DNA of 64,000 nt from Erythrobacter sp. (GTDB taxonomy: Bacteria; Pseudomonadota; Alphaproteobacteria; Sphingomonadales; Sphingomonadaceae), in NCBI GenBank assembly GCA_025698865.1, contig JAILWQ010000001.1:806001-870000 (forward strand), given 5' to 3'. This document shows positions 51,534 through 61,291 of this stretch, one piece after another; the first letter of the stretch is position 1, and every line of letters begins with the position of its first letter. A program made the translations under genes and the position numbers. The notes under the pieces are model-generated. The model was not told the origin of the DNA and searched no databases. It saw only the letters and a program-made list of their open reading frames with translations.

Positions 51534-54073
51534 CTATCGAACGACGCTACGATCTGACGAATTGCGATCGCGAGCCGATCCACGAGTTGGGCCATATTCA
51601 GGATTTCGGTGCTCTGATGGCGCTGACCGGCGACTGGCTGGTCGCTCATCGCTCGGCCAATTTCGCACGGATATCCGGCCTGCGGGACAACCCCGAACCG
51701 GGTGTTCCGCTCGACAGCCTGCTTCTCCCCGAAGCGGCGCGACAGATCCGCCAGAAGGCGTCGCTTCTGGTCGAGGACGACGATGTCGAGCGCCTGTTCG
51801 ATATCGCCTTGTTCGATCGAGAGACCACATTCGACTGCGCGATCCATGCCAGCGGGCGCTATACGATCATCGAGATCGAACCGCACACCGAGGACTTTCA
51901 CGGCGCGCAGATGCGGATGCTCCAGCCCGTCATGCGCAAGCTCGACGATGCCGGAACGCTGGAGGATCAGGGTCAGATCGCGGCCGAGGAGCTGCGCAGG
52001 ATTCTCGGTTTCGACCGGGTGATGCTCTATCGCTTCCTGGCCGATGGCAGCGGCGACGTGATCGCCGAGGCGAAGGCGGAGAACCTCGAATCCTTCCTCC
52101 GCCTGCGTTATCCGCACACCGACATTCCGCAGCAGGCCCGCGCGCTTTACCTGCGCAACCGGTTCCGCATCATCAGCGATGTGAAAGCCGATCCGGTGCC
52201 GATCGAGCCTGGCGTGTCGATGAACGGCGAACCGATCGATCTCAGCATGAGCACGCTGCGCGCGGTCTCGCCGATCCATATCGAATATCTGCGCAATATG
52301 GGCGTCGGCGCCTCGCTGTCCATCTCGGTCGTCGTCGATGGCAAGTTGTGGGGGCTGTTTGCCTGCCACCACTATTCCGCCAAGATGCTTTCCTACCCCT
52401 TGCGAACGGGGGCAGAGCTGTTCTCGGCCCTTTTTTCGCTGGTGGTCGAGCGCACGCTCAAACAGACGCAGGCGACATTCCAGCGCGTCGGCCAGAACCT
52501 GCACGACAAGCTGATGCGGGCCGTCATGGGCGGCCAGACGCTGGTCGAGAGCCTGCCCGAACTGCGCCCGATCATCCAGCGGGCGATCCCCAACGATGGC
52601 GCGAGCGTCTTCGTCGACGGGGTCTACGACTTGCGCGGTTCCGGTCCCAGCGAGGAGCAATTCCGTGCGCTGGTTCCGATGCTCAATTCGGCCGCGTCGA
52701 GCCGCGTCATCGCCGTCGACAATCTTGCCGAGAAATTCCCCCGGAGCGATGCCTTCCCATCCGCGGCGGCCGGGGCGCTGATCATCCCGATCTCGCGCAG
52801 CCCGCGCGACTATTTCATCCTCTGGCGCCGCGAACTCAAACAGCAGGTGACCTGGGCGGGCAATCCGGCGAAGCCGATCGAGACCGGGCCCAATGGCGAT
52901 CGCCTGACACCCCGCAAAAGCTTCGAGGCGTGGCAGCAATCGGTGGAAGGCCGCAGCGCCGACTGGACCGACATGGAGCTGCAGATCGCGGAAAGCCTCC
53001 GGGTGACGCTGCTCGAGGTGATCCTGCGGATCACCGACGAGGCGGTGCAGGAACGCGCCAAGGCCCAGCAGCAGCAGGAATTGCTGATTGCCGAGCTCAA
53101 CCACCGGGTTCGCAACATCCTCAACCTCATTCGCGGCTTGATCAACCAATCGCGGCACGAGGCGATAGATATCGAGGAATTCACGCGCCTGATCGGCGGG
53201 CGCATCGCGGCGCTGGCAAACGCGCATGACAACATCACTCGCCAGAACTGGTCTGCCGCCTCGCTGAGGGAACTTATCGATTCCGAAGCCGACGCCTATC
53301 TTTCGGGCAAGCGCGATCGGCTGATTCTGGAGGGCGACGAAGCGATGGTGTCGCCCGAAGCCTACACCGTTCTCGCTCTCGTTCTCCACGAGATGATCAC
53401 CAATTCCGCCAAATACGGCGCGCTATGCGATACGTCCGGTTTTCTTACCATCAATGTGACCTGCGACGAATCAGGGATGACGATCGACTGGCGTGAACGC
53501 GGGGGCCCACCCGTGCGGCCGCCCGAACGGCGCGGATTTGGCAGCACCATCATCGAAAAGTCCATTCCGTTCGAGCTCAACGGTGAGGCTGATCTCCAGT
53601 ACAAGCTATCCGGGGTCGAGGCGCGTTTCTGGATACCCGGACGGTATGTCGTCCGCGCAGATGCCGCGCGTTCGCAAACCAGAAAGGACAGTCAGGTCGC
53701 CAGGGAACAGCAACCACCGCAAGCCAGCGTCCCGGAACGGGTGCTGGTGGTGGAAGACAGCATGATCATCGCGATGGATACCGAGGAGTGCCTGCGCTCG
53801 CTCGGAGTGAAGGACGTCATCGTCGAGGCTTCCGTCGCAACGGCGCTGGACAGTCTGAAGAAGAACGCGATCGACATGGCGGTGATCGACTACAATCTCG
53901 GCTCGGAATCGAGCGAGAGGGTCGCAGCCGAGCTGAAATCCAGCGGCATCCCCTTCTGGCTCGCCACCGGATATGGCGAAATGGAGGAAAGGCTGGAAGA
54001 AATCGGCGCGCAGGGCCTGCTGGTCAAACCCTACGGCAAGGAAGAGCTTAAGAAGATCGTCTCCGGCGGGTAA
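51530..54073 (+). CDS. bphP: bacteriophytochrome, PAS-GAF-PHY with HWE kinase and receiver
   Basis: 847 residues. Cys12 (LTNCDREPIHELGHIQDFG) is the biliverdin attachment site. The GAF domain has RYPHTDIPQQARALYLRNRF and SPIHIEYLRNMGVGASLSIS (conserved His), and PHY follows to about 500. The kinase is HWE type: AELNHRVRNILNLIRGL (phospho-His) and LVLHEMITNSAKYGAL. The C-terminal receiver has ERVLVVEDSMIIAMD, AVIDYNLGSES and a KPYG motif. A red/far-red sensor in the cytoplasm; output partner unknown. Confidence 0.94.
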   Translation: MTIERRYDLTNCDREPIHELGHIQDFGALMALTGDWLVAHRSANFARISGLRDNPEPGVPLDSLLLPEAARQIRQKASLLVEDDDVERLFDIALFDRETTFDCAIHASGRYTIIEIEPHTEDFHGAQMRMLQPVMRKLDDAGTLEDQGQIAAEELRRILGFDRVMLYRFLADGSGDVIAEAKAENLESFLRLRYPHTDIPQQARALYLRNRFRIISDVKADPVPIEPGVSMNGEPIDLSMSTLRAVSPIHIEYLRNMGVGASLSISVVVDGKLWGLFACHHYSAKMLSYPLRTGAELFSALFSLVVERTLKQTQATFQRVGQNLHDKLMRAVMGGQTLVESLPELRPIIQRAIPNDGASVFVDGVYDLRGSGPSEEQFRALVPMLNSAASSRVIAVDNLAEKFPRSDAFPSAAAGALIIPISRSPRDYFILWRRELKQQVTWAGNPAKPIETGPNGDRLTPRKSFEAWQQSVEGRSADWTDMELQIAESLRVTLLEVILRITDEAVQERAKAQQQQELLIAELNHRVRNILNLIRGLINQSRHEAIDIEEFTRLIGGRIAALANAHDNITRQNWSAASLRELIDSEADAYLSGKRDRLILEGDEAMVSPEAYTVLALVLHEMITNSAKYGALCDTSGFLTINVTCDESGMTIDWRERGGPPVRPPERRGFGSTIIEKSIPFELNGEADLQYKLSGVEARFWIPGRYVVRADAARSQTRKDSQVAREQQPPQASVPERVLVVEDSMIIAMDTEECLRSLGVKDVIVEASVATALDSLKKNAIDMAVIDYNLGSESSERVAAELKSSGIPFWLATGYGEMEERLEEIGAQGLLVKPYGKEELKKIVSGG

Positions 54074-54085
54074 CTCCCGCGACTA

Positions 54086-54883
54086 TCACGCCGACACGAC
54101 GGAAGCGAGGAGTGTCCTGGCGTCTATCGAAATCTCCACGTCGCCAAAATTCCGGCCGACGCCGCATTCGCCCGGTACGATGGTCTCTCCTCCGACCGTG
54201 ACATCGCCCGCCAGAGGCAGGATCGCGAGTGGGCCGCGATGGCGAGCGGCCATGTCCGGCCGGGGCTGTCCGACGCAGAAATCGAGCCGGAAGAACGGCC
54301 CGTCGACAAGGGATTGGCTGCTCCCCCCGATGCCGCTGCAATGCAGGTCGTCCGGATAGACCTCGCCCTTCGCGACCGCCAGACCCTCGTCCAGATGAAG
54401 CTCGCGCGGGCGCCCATAATCGAACAGGCGATAGGTTATGTCCGTGTTCTGCTGAACCTCGACCAGGCTCAAGCCGGGGCCAATCGCATGGACCGTACCG
54501 GCGGGAAGATAGAAGAAATCCCCCGCACGCGCAGGGTGCCAGACGAGCAGATCCTCGATCGATCCGTCGAGAGCGGCGGCGCGCATTTCGTCCTCGCTCA
54601 CCTCGCGGCGGAACCCGATCGCCAGCCGTGCATCGGGCTCGGCATCGAGCACCAGCCAGCATTCCTCCTTGCCCGGCTGCCCCGGCCCGGCCTGCTCCTC
54701 TCCAGGGTGGACCTGAACCGAGAGCTTCTCGCTGGTGAATAGATATTTGATCAGGAGCTGGTCGAGAATGGCGGGAGGCTCGAACCAGATTTCGCCGACC
54801 GGTTCCTCGAAGCTGCGACTGAACGGCTCAGGAAGCTCGCGACGTCCCCAGACTTTCTCGACCGTGCGGGTGGCCAGCTTCAT
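54086..54883 (-). CDS. manA: class I mannose-6-phosphate isomerase-like protein
   Basis: 265 residues from the ATG at 54883. Cupin motifs: PVGEIWFEPP, LFTSEKLSVQVHPGEEQAGP (metal-binding region), YLPAGTVHAIGPGLSLVEVQ, QNTDITYRLFDYGRPRELHL. It interconverts fructose-6-P and mannose-6-P. Its start overlaps the manC stop (ATGA), giving a GDP-mannose supply pair for polysaccharide synthesis. Confidence 0.9.
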   Translation of the reverse strand: MKLATRTVEKVWGRRELPEPFSRSFEEPVGEIWFEPPAILDQLLIKYLFTSEKLSVQVHPGEEQAGPGQPGKEECWLVLDAEPDARLAIGFRREVSEDEMRAAALDGSIEDLLVWHPARAGDFFYLPAGTVHAIGPGLSLVEVQQNTDITYRLFDYGRPRELHLDEGLAVAKGEVYPDDLHCSGIGGSSQSLVDGPFFRLDFCVGQPRPDMAARHRGPLAILPLAGDVTVGGETIVPGECGVGRNFGDVEISIDARTLLASVVSA

Positions 54884-55932
54884 CGTCCCTGCGCTCCCGG
54901 AAATTTCCCGACCTGCTGTGCCGCGTCCCGTGTCGTGACGAGCACCTCGTCGCCGTCGACCACGACGATGACATTCTCCAGCCCCGCGACCGAAACACGC
55001 GGACCGTCGCTTTCGACCATCACGTTGCGACAGTCGGCGAGGTCGACGCGCCCCGACGACCGGTTGCCGTGTTCGTTGCCGGGCCGGGCAGCCATCAATG
55101 CATCCCAGTTCCCGATGTCGGACCATTGCATGTCGGCCGAGACGACAGCCGCCCGACCGGTGTTTTCCATGACTGCATAGTCGACCGATTCGCCTTCGAT
55201 CCCTTCGAACGGTCCGGCGGCGGGCCGAATGGTGCCGGCCTTTTCGACCGCATTCCCGACCGACTCGGCAACGCGCTCGGCCATTTGCGGACGGTGTTCG
55301 GCCAGTTCGTCGAGGAAAGCGCCTGCGGAGAACGCAAAGATCCCGCCGTTCCAGAGGAAATCGCCGGTCGAGAGAAAGCCTTCCGCGGTCTCGCGGTCGG
55401 GTTTCTCGACGAATTGCGCGATGCGGTGACCGCTGGAGAGCGGACCGCCCTTGCGGATGTAACCATAGCCGGTCTCGGGCGCGGTCGGTTCGATGCCGAA
55501 TGCGACCATGTGTCCCTCGCGCGCCAGCGTAGCGGCGGCTTTCGCACCGGCGACGAAGGCGTCCCTATCGCCGATGTGATGATCGCTCGGGCAGACGAGC
55601 ATGACCGCATCGCGGGGAAGAAGCGCGGCCGCCAGAGCGATGGCAGGGGCGGTGTTCTTCGCCGCCGGCTCGACCACCAGGCGGGCGCCTTCGGCCTCGG
55701 CGGCCTGTTCTTCGATCAGTGCGGCATGCGCCTCACCGGCGACGATCATGGCGGGCGCGAAAATGTCGCGGTCGGCCACACGGTCGAGGCTCTGCTGGAA
55801 AAGCGTGCGCTCTCCGAGGAGCGGGAGGAACGGCTTCGGACGTTCCTTGCGGCTGCGCGGCCACAGGCGCGTCCCGCTGCCGCCGCAAAGGATAACCGGG
55901 ACGATCCGCCCCGCATTGTCTGTTTCGATCAT
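54880..55932 (-). CDS. manC: mannose-1-phosphate guanylyltransferase
   Basis: 350 residues from the ATG at 55932 with AGAGGCAG upstream. Nucleotidyltransferase motifs: VPVILCGGSGTRLWPRSRKE, RPKPFLPLLGERTLFQQS, VEPAAKNTAPAIALAA, CPSDHHIGD, FVEKPDRETAEGF, WNGGIFAF, SADMQWSDIGNWDAL. It makes GDP-mannose from GTP and mannose-1-P. It lacks the C-terminal isomerase domain of bifunctional enzymes; that activity is in the next gene. Confidence 0.94.
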   Translation of the reverse strand: MIETDNAGRIVPVILCGGSGTRLWPRSRKERPKPFLPLLGERTLFQQSLDRVADRDIFAPAMIVAGEAHAALIEEQAAEAEGARLVVEPAAKNTAPAIALAAALLPRDAVMLVCPSDHHIGDRDAFVAGAKAAATLAREGHMVAFGIEPTAPETGYGYIRKGGPLSSGHRIAQFVEKPDRETAEGFLSTGDFLWNGGIFAFSAGAFLDELAEHRPQMAERVAESVGNAVEKAGTIRPAAGPFEGIEGESVDYAVMENTGRAAVVSADMQWSDIGNWDALMAARPGNEHGNRSSGRVDLADCRNVMVESDGPRVSVAGLENVIVVVDGDEVLVTTRDAAQQVGKFPGAQGR

Positions 55933-55964
55933 CGTTCTGCCTCTAGCATTGTATTTCTGCGAAA

Positions 55965-56696
55965 TCATCTAGCTTTGAAGTCCACCCGGTAACCATATCG
56001 CGCCTCCACCGGCGTACCGTCGGAACGCGTTGCGGGGTTGAAGCGGATCCTGTCGATCACCAGCGCGCAGACCAAGGCCGTCGTTTGCGCATCGACGGAA
56101 CTGCGCAGCACGGCGCAGTCGCGCGCGCGCCCTTCGGTGGTGACGGTGAACGCCACCGTCACCGAATTGCCGAAGCGGGTCTGGCGACCGCCAGTGGGAA
56201 CGGGGAAGTCGGCGGCCGTGTCGAGTTCCCCCGATCGCACCGTCGGCTTGCGCGCCACGCCCCCTCCCAGTCCGCTACCGGCCTCGCCGATTCCGGTGCC
56301 CGATCCGCTGCCGGCCGCGCCCGTTCCCTCCCCGTCCTCGCTTGCCCCTGAGTTCGCTGCGCTTCCCGTCGAGGAGGCCCTCGGGATGGGGCTCGGCTGC
56401 GGGAGCGGTTGCTGCGGTCGGGGCGCAGTCACCGGGCTCGGCACGGCCGGCTCGCCGGATACCCCCTGCGCTCCGCTGTCGGGTTCTGCCTCCGGCTCGG
56501 GCGCTGGCGGTTCGGGAGCGGTGATACTGACAGTGAATGCCGAGACGACCGATCGCTCTACGGACTGGATCGCACCGGGCGCCAGCGCCCTGATGAGCCC
56601 ATAAAACAGACCGATATGGATCAAGATGATCAGCACCAGAACTCGCGGATCGACCTTGCCTCTCCGGCTGGAAAAATTAGCGCCGCGAGCCGTCAC
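55965..56696 (-). CDS. tonB: TonB-family energy transducer
   Basis: 243 residues from a GTG at 56696. One N-terminal TM helix (RVLVLIILIHIGLFYGLIRA), a long periplasmic Pro/Glu then Gly/Ser-rich spacer (about 60-145), and a C-terminal TonB domain (FGNSVTVAFTVTTEGRARDC, VLRSSVDAQTTALVCALVID, RIRFNPATRSDGTPVEARYG). It transfers proton-motive energy to outer-membrane receptors. No exbB-exbD adjoin it. Its 5' end may overlap the divergent hybrid kinase-like gene. Confidence 0.88.
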   Translation of the reverse strand: MTARGANFSSRRGKVDPRVLVLIILIHIGLFYGLIRALAPGAIQSVERSVVSAFTVSITAPEPPAPEPEAEPDSGAQGVSGEPAVPSPVTAPRPQQPLPQPSPIPRASSTGSAANSGASEDGEGTGAAGSGSGTGIGEAGSGLGGGVARKPTVRSGELDTAADFPVPTGGRQTRFGNSVTVAFTVTTEGRARDCAVLRSSVDAQTTALVCALVIDRIRFNPATRSDGTPVEARYGYRVDFKAR

Positions 56697-56780
56697 CTTG
56701 TTCTTAAATCTCCGTTCTCGAGCGAATTCGGGCCTGTCCGCTCATTACCCGTCGACCCTGCATATTCTACGCGCGAGGCC

Positions 56781-58892
56781 GTGCAACACCCGGAGAAACC
56801 CCAGCCTGTTCCTGCCTTGAACGGAGCCCTCGCGTCGGCGTTCCGCCTGGCAGGCCTCGGCGTGGCCCTTTCGACTTTTGCGACAACGATCTTTGCCATT
56901 GTCCTCATCGCGTTGGGACATGGGCCGGTCCGCCGGCCTGGCGGCCCCGCCGACACCGTCACGATCATCCTGGCAGCATTCCTCGTTTCGGCGTTGCTCT
57001 GCGGTCTGCCGATGGCCGCGACGCTCGAGGCGCGCAAACGGCTCAAGGCCGAGAAAGCGCGCCTGACCCTGCTGACGGACAATATTGGCGACGCGATCCT
57101 TCGCTACGATCTCGCCGGTATCTGCACCTACGGCTCGCCCTCCGTCGCTGCGGTTCTGGGATATGCGCCGGAAAGGCTGATGGGCAGGCGGATGAGCGAC
57201 GCCATTCACCCCGAGACCGCAGACCGCGTCCTCGCTGCCGAAGCGCGGCTCCTGCGCGGGGAAAGCAAGGTCGAGAAGGTCGTCTACCGCCGACCGCGAG
57301 ACGATAACGAAGGCCGCGCCGTCCATATCGAGGCGCATTGCGCGATTGCCCAGGACGCGCGCACGGGCGAGCCGGACGGGATCGTCGTCTGCGCGCGCGA
57401 TGTCAGCGAAAGGGTGAGGCTGGAGCAGGAATTGCGCGATGCCCGGATGCAGGCGGAGGAAGCGGACTCTGCGAAATCCCGCTTCCTTGCCGATATGAGC
57501 AATGAGATTCGCGCCCCCATGAACGGAGTGCTGGGCTTCGCCGAACTGCTGCAGCGATCCGACTTGCCGCCCGAACTGGAGCGCCACGTCGATCTCATCG
57601 TCCATTCGGGCCACGCGATGATGGCGATACTGAACGACGTTCTCGACCTTTCCCGGATCGAGGCCGGGGAAATCGCCGTCGCCGAGCGGCCGGTCAATGT
57701 CGCCCGGATCGTGGAAGAGTGCATCAGTCTCCACCGCGCTCCGATCGACGAGAAGAAACTGGAGCTGGCGGTCGGGCTGGATCCCGACATGCCGGCCGCC
57801 GTATCGACCGATCCGCTGCGCCTGCACCAGATCCTGGCCAATCTCCTGTCCAACGCCGCCAAATTCACCTGCGAGGGGACGGTCGGCGTCTCGCTCGACT
57901 TCCATGGTGACGGGTACGTAGTCAGCGTGAGCGATACCGGCATCGGCGTTCCCGAAGATCAGGTCGAAACGATCTTCGAACCCTTCGCCCGCACCGACAA
58001 GGGCGGCCTGCGACGTTGCGGGGGCAACGGCCTGAGCCTTGCGATTTCGCGCCGGTTCGCCGGCCTTCTCGGGGGAACGCTGGAGGTCGAGAGCACGCCA
58101 GGCGGGGGCGCGACATTCTCGCTCCGGCTGCCCTATCGCCCCGCCCAAATCGCGCAGCCTGCCGAACGACGCGGACATCGGGTCGAAGCCGAATTGCGCA
58201 GTGGGCAAGGACGCGTGCTACTGGTCGAGGATCACGAGATAGATCGCACGATTATCCGCAGGATGCTCGCCACCTGCAACCTCGCGGTCGAAACGGCGCG
58301 TGATGGAAACAAGGCGGTCGATCTGGTGCTCGATGCCGAACACGCCGACCGGCCCTACGACCTCGTTCTGATGGACCTCCAAATGCCCGCCTGTGACGGA
58401 TACGAAGCGGCGCGGGCTATCCGCCTCGCAGGGGTGAGCGCGCAGCACCTGCCGATCATTGCGGTGACGGCGAACATGCATGCCGACGGGATGTCGGCCG
58501 CGCGCAAAGCCGGGATGCAGGGTTATCTGGCAAAGCCGGTGGTGTTCGACGATCTGCGGAGGATCCTCAATCGCTGGCTACCCCACCGCATCGTGGGCGA
58601 CGATCAGCACGTCCGGCGCTTGGATCCGGACATGGCGAGGGTGGAGGCGCGCTGGCGCACCCGGCGCGAACATGCTCTGGAGGCGGCACGAGAGACGCTG
58701 CGCGAGGAGGAACTGGCGGCCGAGCGCGTGCAGGACATCGCCGCGATCATGCAGAAGCTCGCCGGCAGCGCGGCGATGTTCGGCGAGCGGGAGCTGGGAC
58801 AACGCGCCGCAAGTCTGGAACGCGCGCTTCGCTCCGGCGCGGGCCGCTCGCTGCGACGACGGCTGGCGCGAGAGCTGATCGGCGCGGCGTGA
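56781..58892 (+). CDS. hybrid histidine-kinase-like protein lacking both phospho-histidines
   Basis: 703 residues if the GTG at 56781 is the start; the nearest in-frame ATG (56616) would overlap divergent tonB by 81 bases. Two TM helices (about 20-42 and 56-78), a PAS domain (about 95-215), a DHp-like segment, HATPase (LANLLSNAAKFT; DTGIGVPEDQ; NGLSLAISRRFAGLLGGTLE), receiver with Asp532 (LVLMDLQMPACDG) and LAKPV, then an Hpt-like helix bundle. The DHp phospho-acceptor is Asn241 (MSNEIRAPMNG) and the Hpt one is Gln658 (MQKLAGSAAMFG). Only the receiver looks phosphorylatable. Confidence 0.88.
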   Translation: MQHPEKPQPVPALNGALASAFRLAGLGVALSTFATTIFAIVLIALGHGPVRRPGGPADTVTIILAAFLVSALLCGLPMAATLEARKRLKAEKARLTLLTDNIGDAILRYDLAGICTYGSPSVAAVLGYAPERLMGRRMSDAIHPETADRVLAAEARLLRGESKVEKVVYRRPRDDNEGRAVHIEAHCAIAQDARTGEPDGIVVCARDVSERVRLEQELRDARMQAEEADSAKSRFLADMSNEIRAPMNGVLGFAELLQRSDLPPELERHVDLIVHSGHAMMAILNDVLDLSRIEAGEIAVAERPVNVARIVEECISLHRAPIDEKKLELAVGLDPDMPAAVSTDPLRLHQILANLLSNAAKFTCEGTVGVSLDFHGDGYVVSVSDTGIGVPEDQVETIFEPFARTDKGGLRRCGGNGLSLAISRRFAGLLGGTLEVESTPGGGATFSLRLPYRPAQIAQPAERRGHRVEAELRSGQGRVLLVEDHEIDRTIIRRMLATCNLAVETARDGNKAVDLVLDAEHADRPYDLVLMDLQMPACDGYEAARAIRLAGVSAQHLPIIAVTANMHADGMSAARKAGMQGYLAKPVVFDDLRRILNRWLPHRIVGDDQHVRRLDPDMARVEARWRTRREHALEAARETLREEELAAERVQDIAAIMQKLAGSAAMFGERELGQRAASLERALRSGAGRSLRRRLARELIGAA

Positions 58893-58905
58893 CGCCGCCG
58901 CCGCG

Positions 58906-59835
58906 TCAGGCGAGATTGATCTCGCGCAGACGCTGCATCAGGAAATCGTGACTCGAGATCGCCGGGGGATGGTCGGTGGGGTGCGCCGGGTCGATGCAGG
59001 AGGGCAGCGTTTCGATCACGTAGTCAGGCCGGAAATGCAGGAAGAAGGGCATGGAATAGCGCGCCCGGTACGCCGCCTCTCCCTTGGGATTGACCACCCG
59101 GTGCTTGGTCGAACGCAGGCGGCCATTCGTCAGCCGCTCAAGCATGTCGCCGATATTGATGACCAGCGCCCCTTTCGGCGGGGCGACGGCTTTCCATTCG
59201 CCGTCGGTGGTCAGAAGTTCCAGCCCCGCTTCCTCGGCGCCGAGCAGCAGGGTGATGGTGTTGATGTCGCCATGGGCGGCGGCGCGGATGGCGCCTTCGG
59301 CGTGCTCGCCCTCGAGCGCGGGGTAGCGCAGCAGGCGCATCACCGAATTTCCATCCTCCACGGTCGCCGCGAAGAAGTCGCGTGGAAGGCCGAGATGGAT
59401 GGCGATCGCTTCGAGCACGCGCAGGCCCGCAGCGTCGAAAGCTGCGTAAAGTTCGGTGAAAGTCGCACGAAAACCGTCCAGTTCCGCAGGCCAGACGTTC
59501 GGTGCCATGAATTCGGCGAGCGCGTGGCCCTCGGGCAGCTCTCGCCCGACATGCCAGAACTCCTTCAGATCGTGGACCTCGGCATCTTTCGCCTTTTCCG
59601 TGCCGAAGGGAGTGTAGCCCCGCGCGCCGCCCCCGCCTTCGAGCTTGTACCGGCGCTTCGTCTCGTCCGGCAGGGCAAAGAATTCGCGCGAAAGGTTCTC
59701 GGCCCGGTCGATGAGGTCCTGCGGGATGCCGTGGTCGCGGATGACGGCGAAACCGTATTCCTCGAAACTGCGGCCGAGTTCGTCGGCGACATCCTCGAGC
59801 GGGCGGGCGATGGAGACGGAAGCGATGTCGGACAT
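58906..59835 (-). CDS. 2-oxoglutarate/Fe(II)-dependent dioxygenase, isopenicillin N synthase-like
   Basis: 309 residues. DIOX_N region: LGRSFEEYGFAVIRDHGIPQ. Iron ligands: the His-x-Asp in IRAAAHGDINTITLLLGAEE and the distal His in LRSTKHRVVNPKGEAAYRAR, where the RxS-like pair RARYSMPFF binds the co-substrate. It oxidises an unknown small molecule in the cytoplasm. Neighbours give no clue to the substrate. Confidence 0.88.
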   Translation of the reverse strand: MSDIASVSIARPLEDVADELGRSFEEYGFAVIRDHGIPQDLIDRAENLSREFFALPDETKRRYKLEGGGGARGYTPFGTEKAKDAEVHDLKEFWHVGRELPEGHALAEFMAPNVWPAELDGFRATFTELYAAFDAAGLRVLEAIAIHLGLPRDFFAATVEDGNSVMRLLRYPALEGEHAEGAIRAAAHGDINTITLLLGAEEAGLELLTTDGEWKAVAPPKGALVINIGDMLERLTNGRLRSTKHRVVNPKGEAAYRARYSMPFFLHFRPDYVIETLPSCIDPAHPTDHPPAISSHDFLMQRLREINLA

Positions 59836-59845
59836 GGGCAGGCGC

Positions 59846-61168
59846 TCAGTAGGGGAGGAACAGGCCGGCCAGCGCGGCGCTCATCAGGTTCGCCAGCGAA
59901 CCCGCCGCCAGCGCGCGCAGGCCGAGCCGTGCAATAACCGGGCGCTGGTTCGGTGCCAAGCCGCCCGTGACCGCCATCTGGATCGCGATCGAGGAAAAAT
60001 TGGCGAAGCCGCACAGGGCGAAGGTGACGATCGCCTGGCTGCGCGCGGGCAGGGTCCCGGCATCGAGCGCGCCCAGTTCGATGAAGGCGACGAATTCGTT
60101 AAGCACGATCTTGGTCCCGAACAGCCCGCCCGCGATCTGCGCCTGGCTCCATTCGGGAATGCCGATCAGGAACATGACCGGCGCGAAGATCCAGCCGAGC
60201 ACCATCTGGAAGCTCAGTTCCTCGTAACCGAACAACCCGCCGACCACGCCGAGCAACCCGTTGGCGAGCGCCACCAGCGCCACGAAAGCGAGCACCATGG
60301 CGCCGACCGCCACCGCCAGCTTGACGCCGGTTTGCGCGCCCTGCGCCGCCGCCTCGATCACGTTGGCCGGACGATGCCCTTCCTCGAAAGTCTCGGCGAC
60401 CTCGACCTCGTGCGGCCTGTCACCCTCGGTGATCGCGGCCGGGCCATCGCCGCTGATGCGTGTCACGGGCAATGCCAGCTCGCCCTCGGCTGCGGGCGAG
60501 GGTTCGCCGTCGTCGGGCATGATGATCTTGGCCATCAGGATACCGCCGGGCGCCGACATGAACGCCGCCGCGAGCAGGAAGGGCAGGTAGTCCGGCCCCA
60601 GCAGCCCGGCATAGGCGGCGAGGATCGTGCCGGCGACGCCCGCCATGCCGACGGTCATCAGCGTGAACAGGCGGCTGGGCGCGAGGGCGGCGAGATAGGG
60701 CCGCACCACCAGCGGGCTTTCCGACTGGCCGACAAAGATATTGGCCGCAGCGCCGAGCGATTCGACCTTGGAAATGCCGGTCACCCAGCCGATCGCCCCG
60801 CCCACCCAGCGCACGACGCGCTGCATGATCCCGAGATGGTAGAGGATCGAGACCAGCGCGGCGAAGAAGATGATCACCGGCAGCGCGGCGAGCGCGAAGG
60901 TGTTCGCCAGCGGGTTGTTCTCCGGCGCGCCGAAGAGGAAGGCGGTGCCCTGATCGGCGTAGGATAGCAGCGCGGCGACCCCGTCGGACATGGTCTGGAT
61001 CACCAGCCGCCCCCCGCTGGTCGCGAGGACCAGGAAGGCCATCAGCGCCTGCAGCGCGAAAGCGGAAGCGACGACTCGCAGGCGGATGCGCCGGCGGCCG
61101 GTGGAAAGCAGGAAAGCGATGAACAGGATCGCGAGGATCCCGATCAGGCTCATGACGATTGGCGGCAT
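59846..61168 (-). CDS. nupC: concentrative nucleoside transporter (NupC/CNT family)
   Basis: 440 residues, about ten hydrophobic segments. CNT signatures: [80 protein letters not shown] and [20 protein letters not shown]. It brings nucleosides in with Na+ or H+. It starts 10 bases upstream of the dioxygenase gene, probably one transcript. An insertion rich in Glu/Pro near 215-270 is longer than in E. coli NupC. Confidence 0.92.
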   Translation of the reverse strand: MPPIVMSLIGILAILFIAFLLSTGRRRIRLRVVASAFALQALMAFLVLATSGGRLVIQTMSDGVAALLSYADQGTAFLFGAPENNPLANTFALAALPVIIFFAALVSILYHLGIMQRVVRWVGGAIGWVTGISKVESLGAAANIFVGQSESPLVVRPYLAALAPSRLFTLMTVGMAGVAGTILAAYAGLLGPDYLPFLLAAAFMSAPGGILMAKIIMPDDGEPSPAAEGELALPVTRISGDGPAAITEGDRPHEVEVAETFEEGHRPANVIEAAAQGAQTGVKLAVAVGAMVLAFVALVALANGLLGVVGGLFGYEELSFQMVLGWIFAPVMFLIGIPEWSQAQIAGGLFGTKIVLNEFVAFIELGALDAGTLPARSQAIVTFALCGFANFSSIAIQMAVTGGLAPNQRPVIARLGLRALAAGSLANLMSAALAGLFLPY

Positions 61169-61291
61169 TGATGGTGTTCCCGACCCCTCGAGGATTGGCG
61201 CTCTTTCCCGTTTCGCGCCGGGCGAGTCAATTCACCGTCATCCACAGGCGGCGCTTCCCTTTTCGCGATCCGCGCAATAATCCGGCCCGCC

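Noticed and set aside
51509-53389. 626-codon minus-strand frame opposite the bacteriophytochrome
   Set aside because: The plus strand has full phytochrome motifs over the whole length, so the opposite frame is a shadow.
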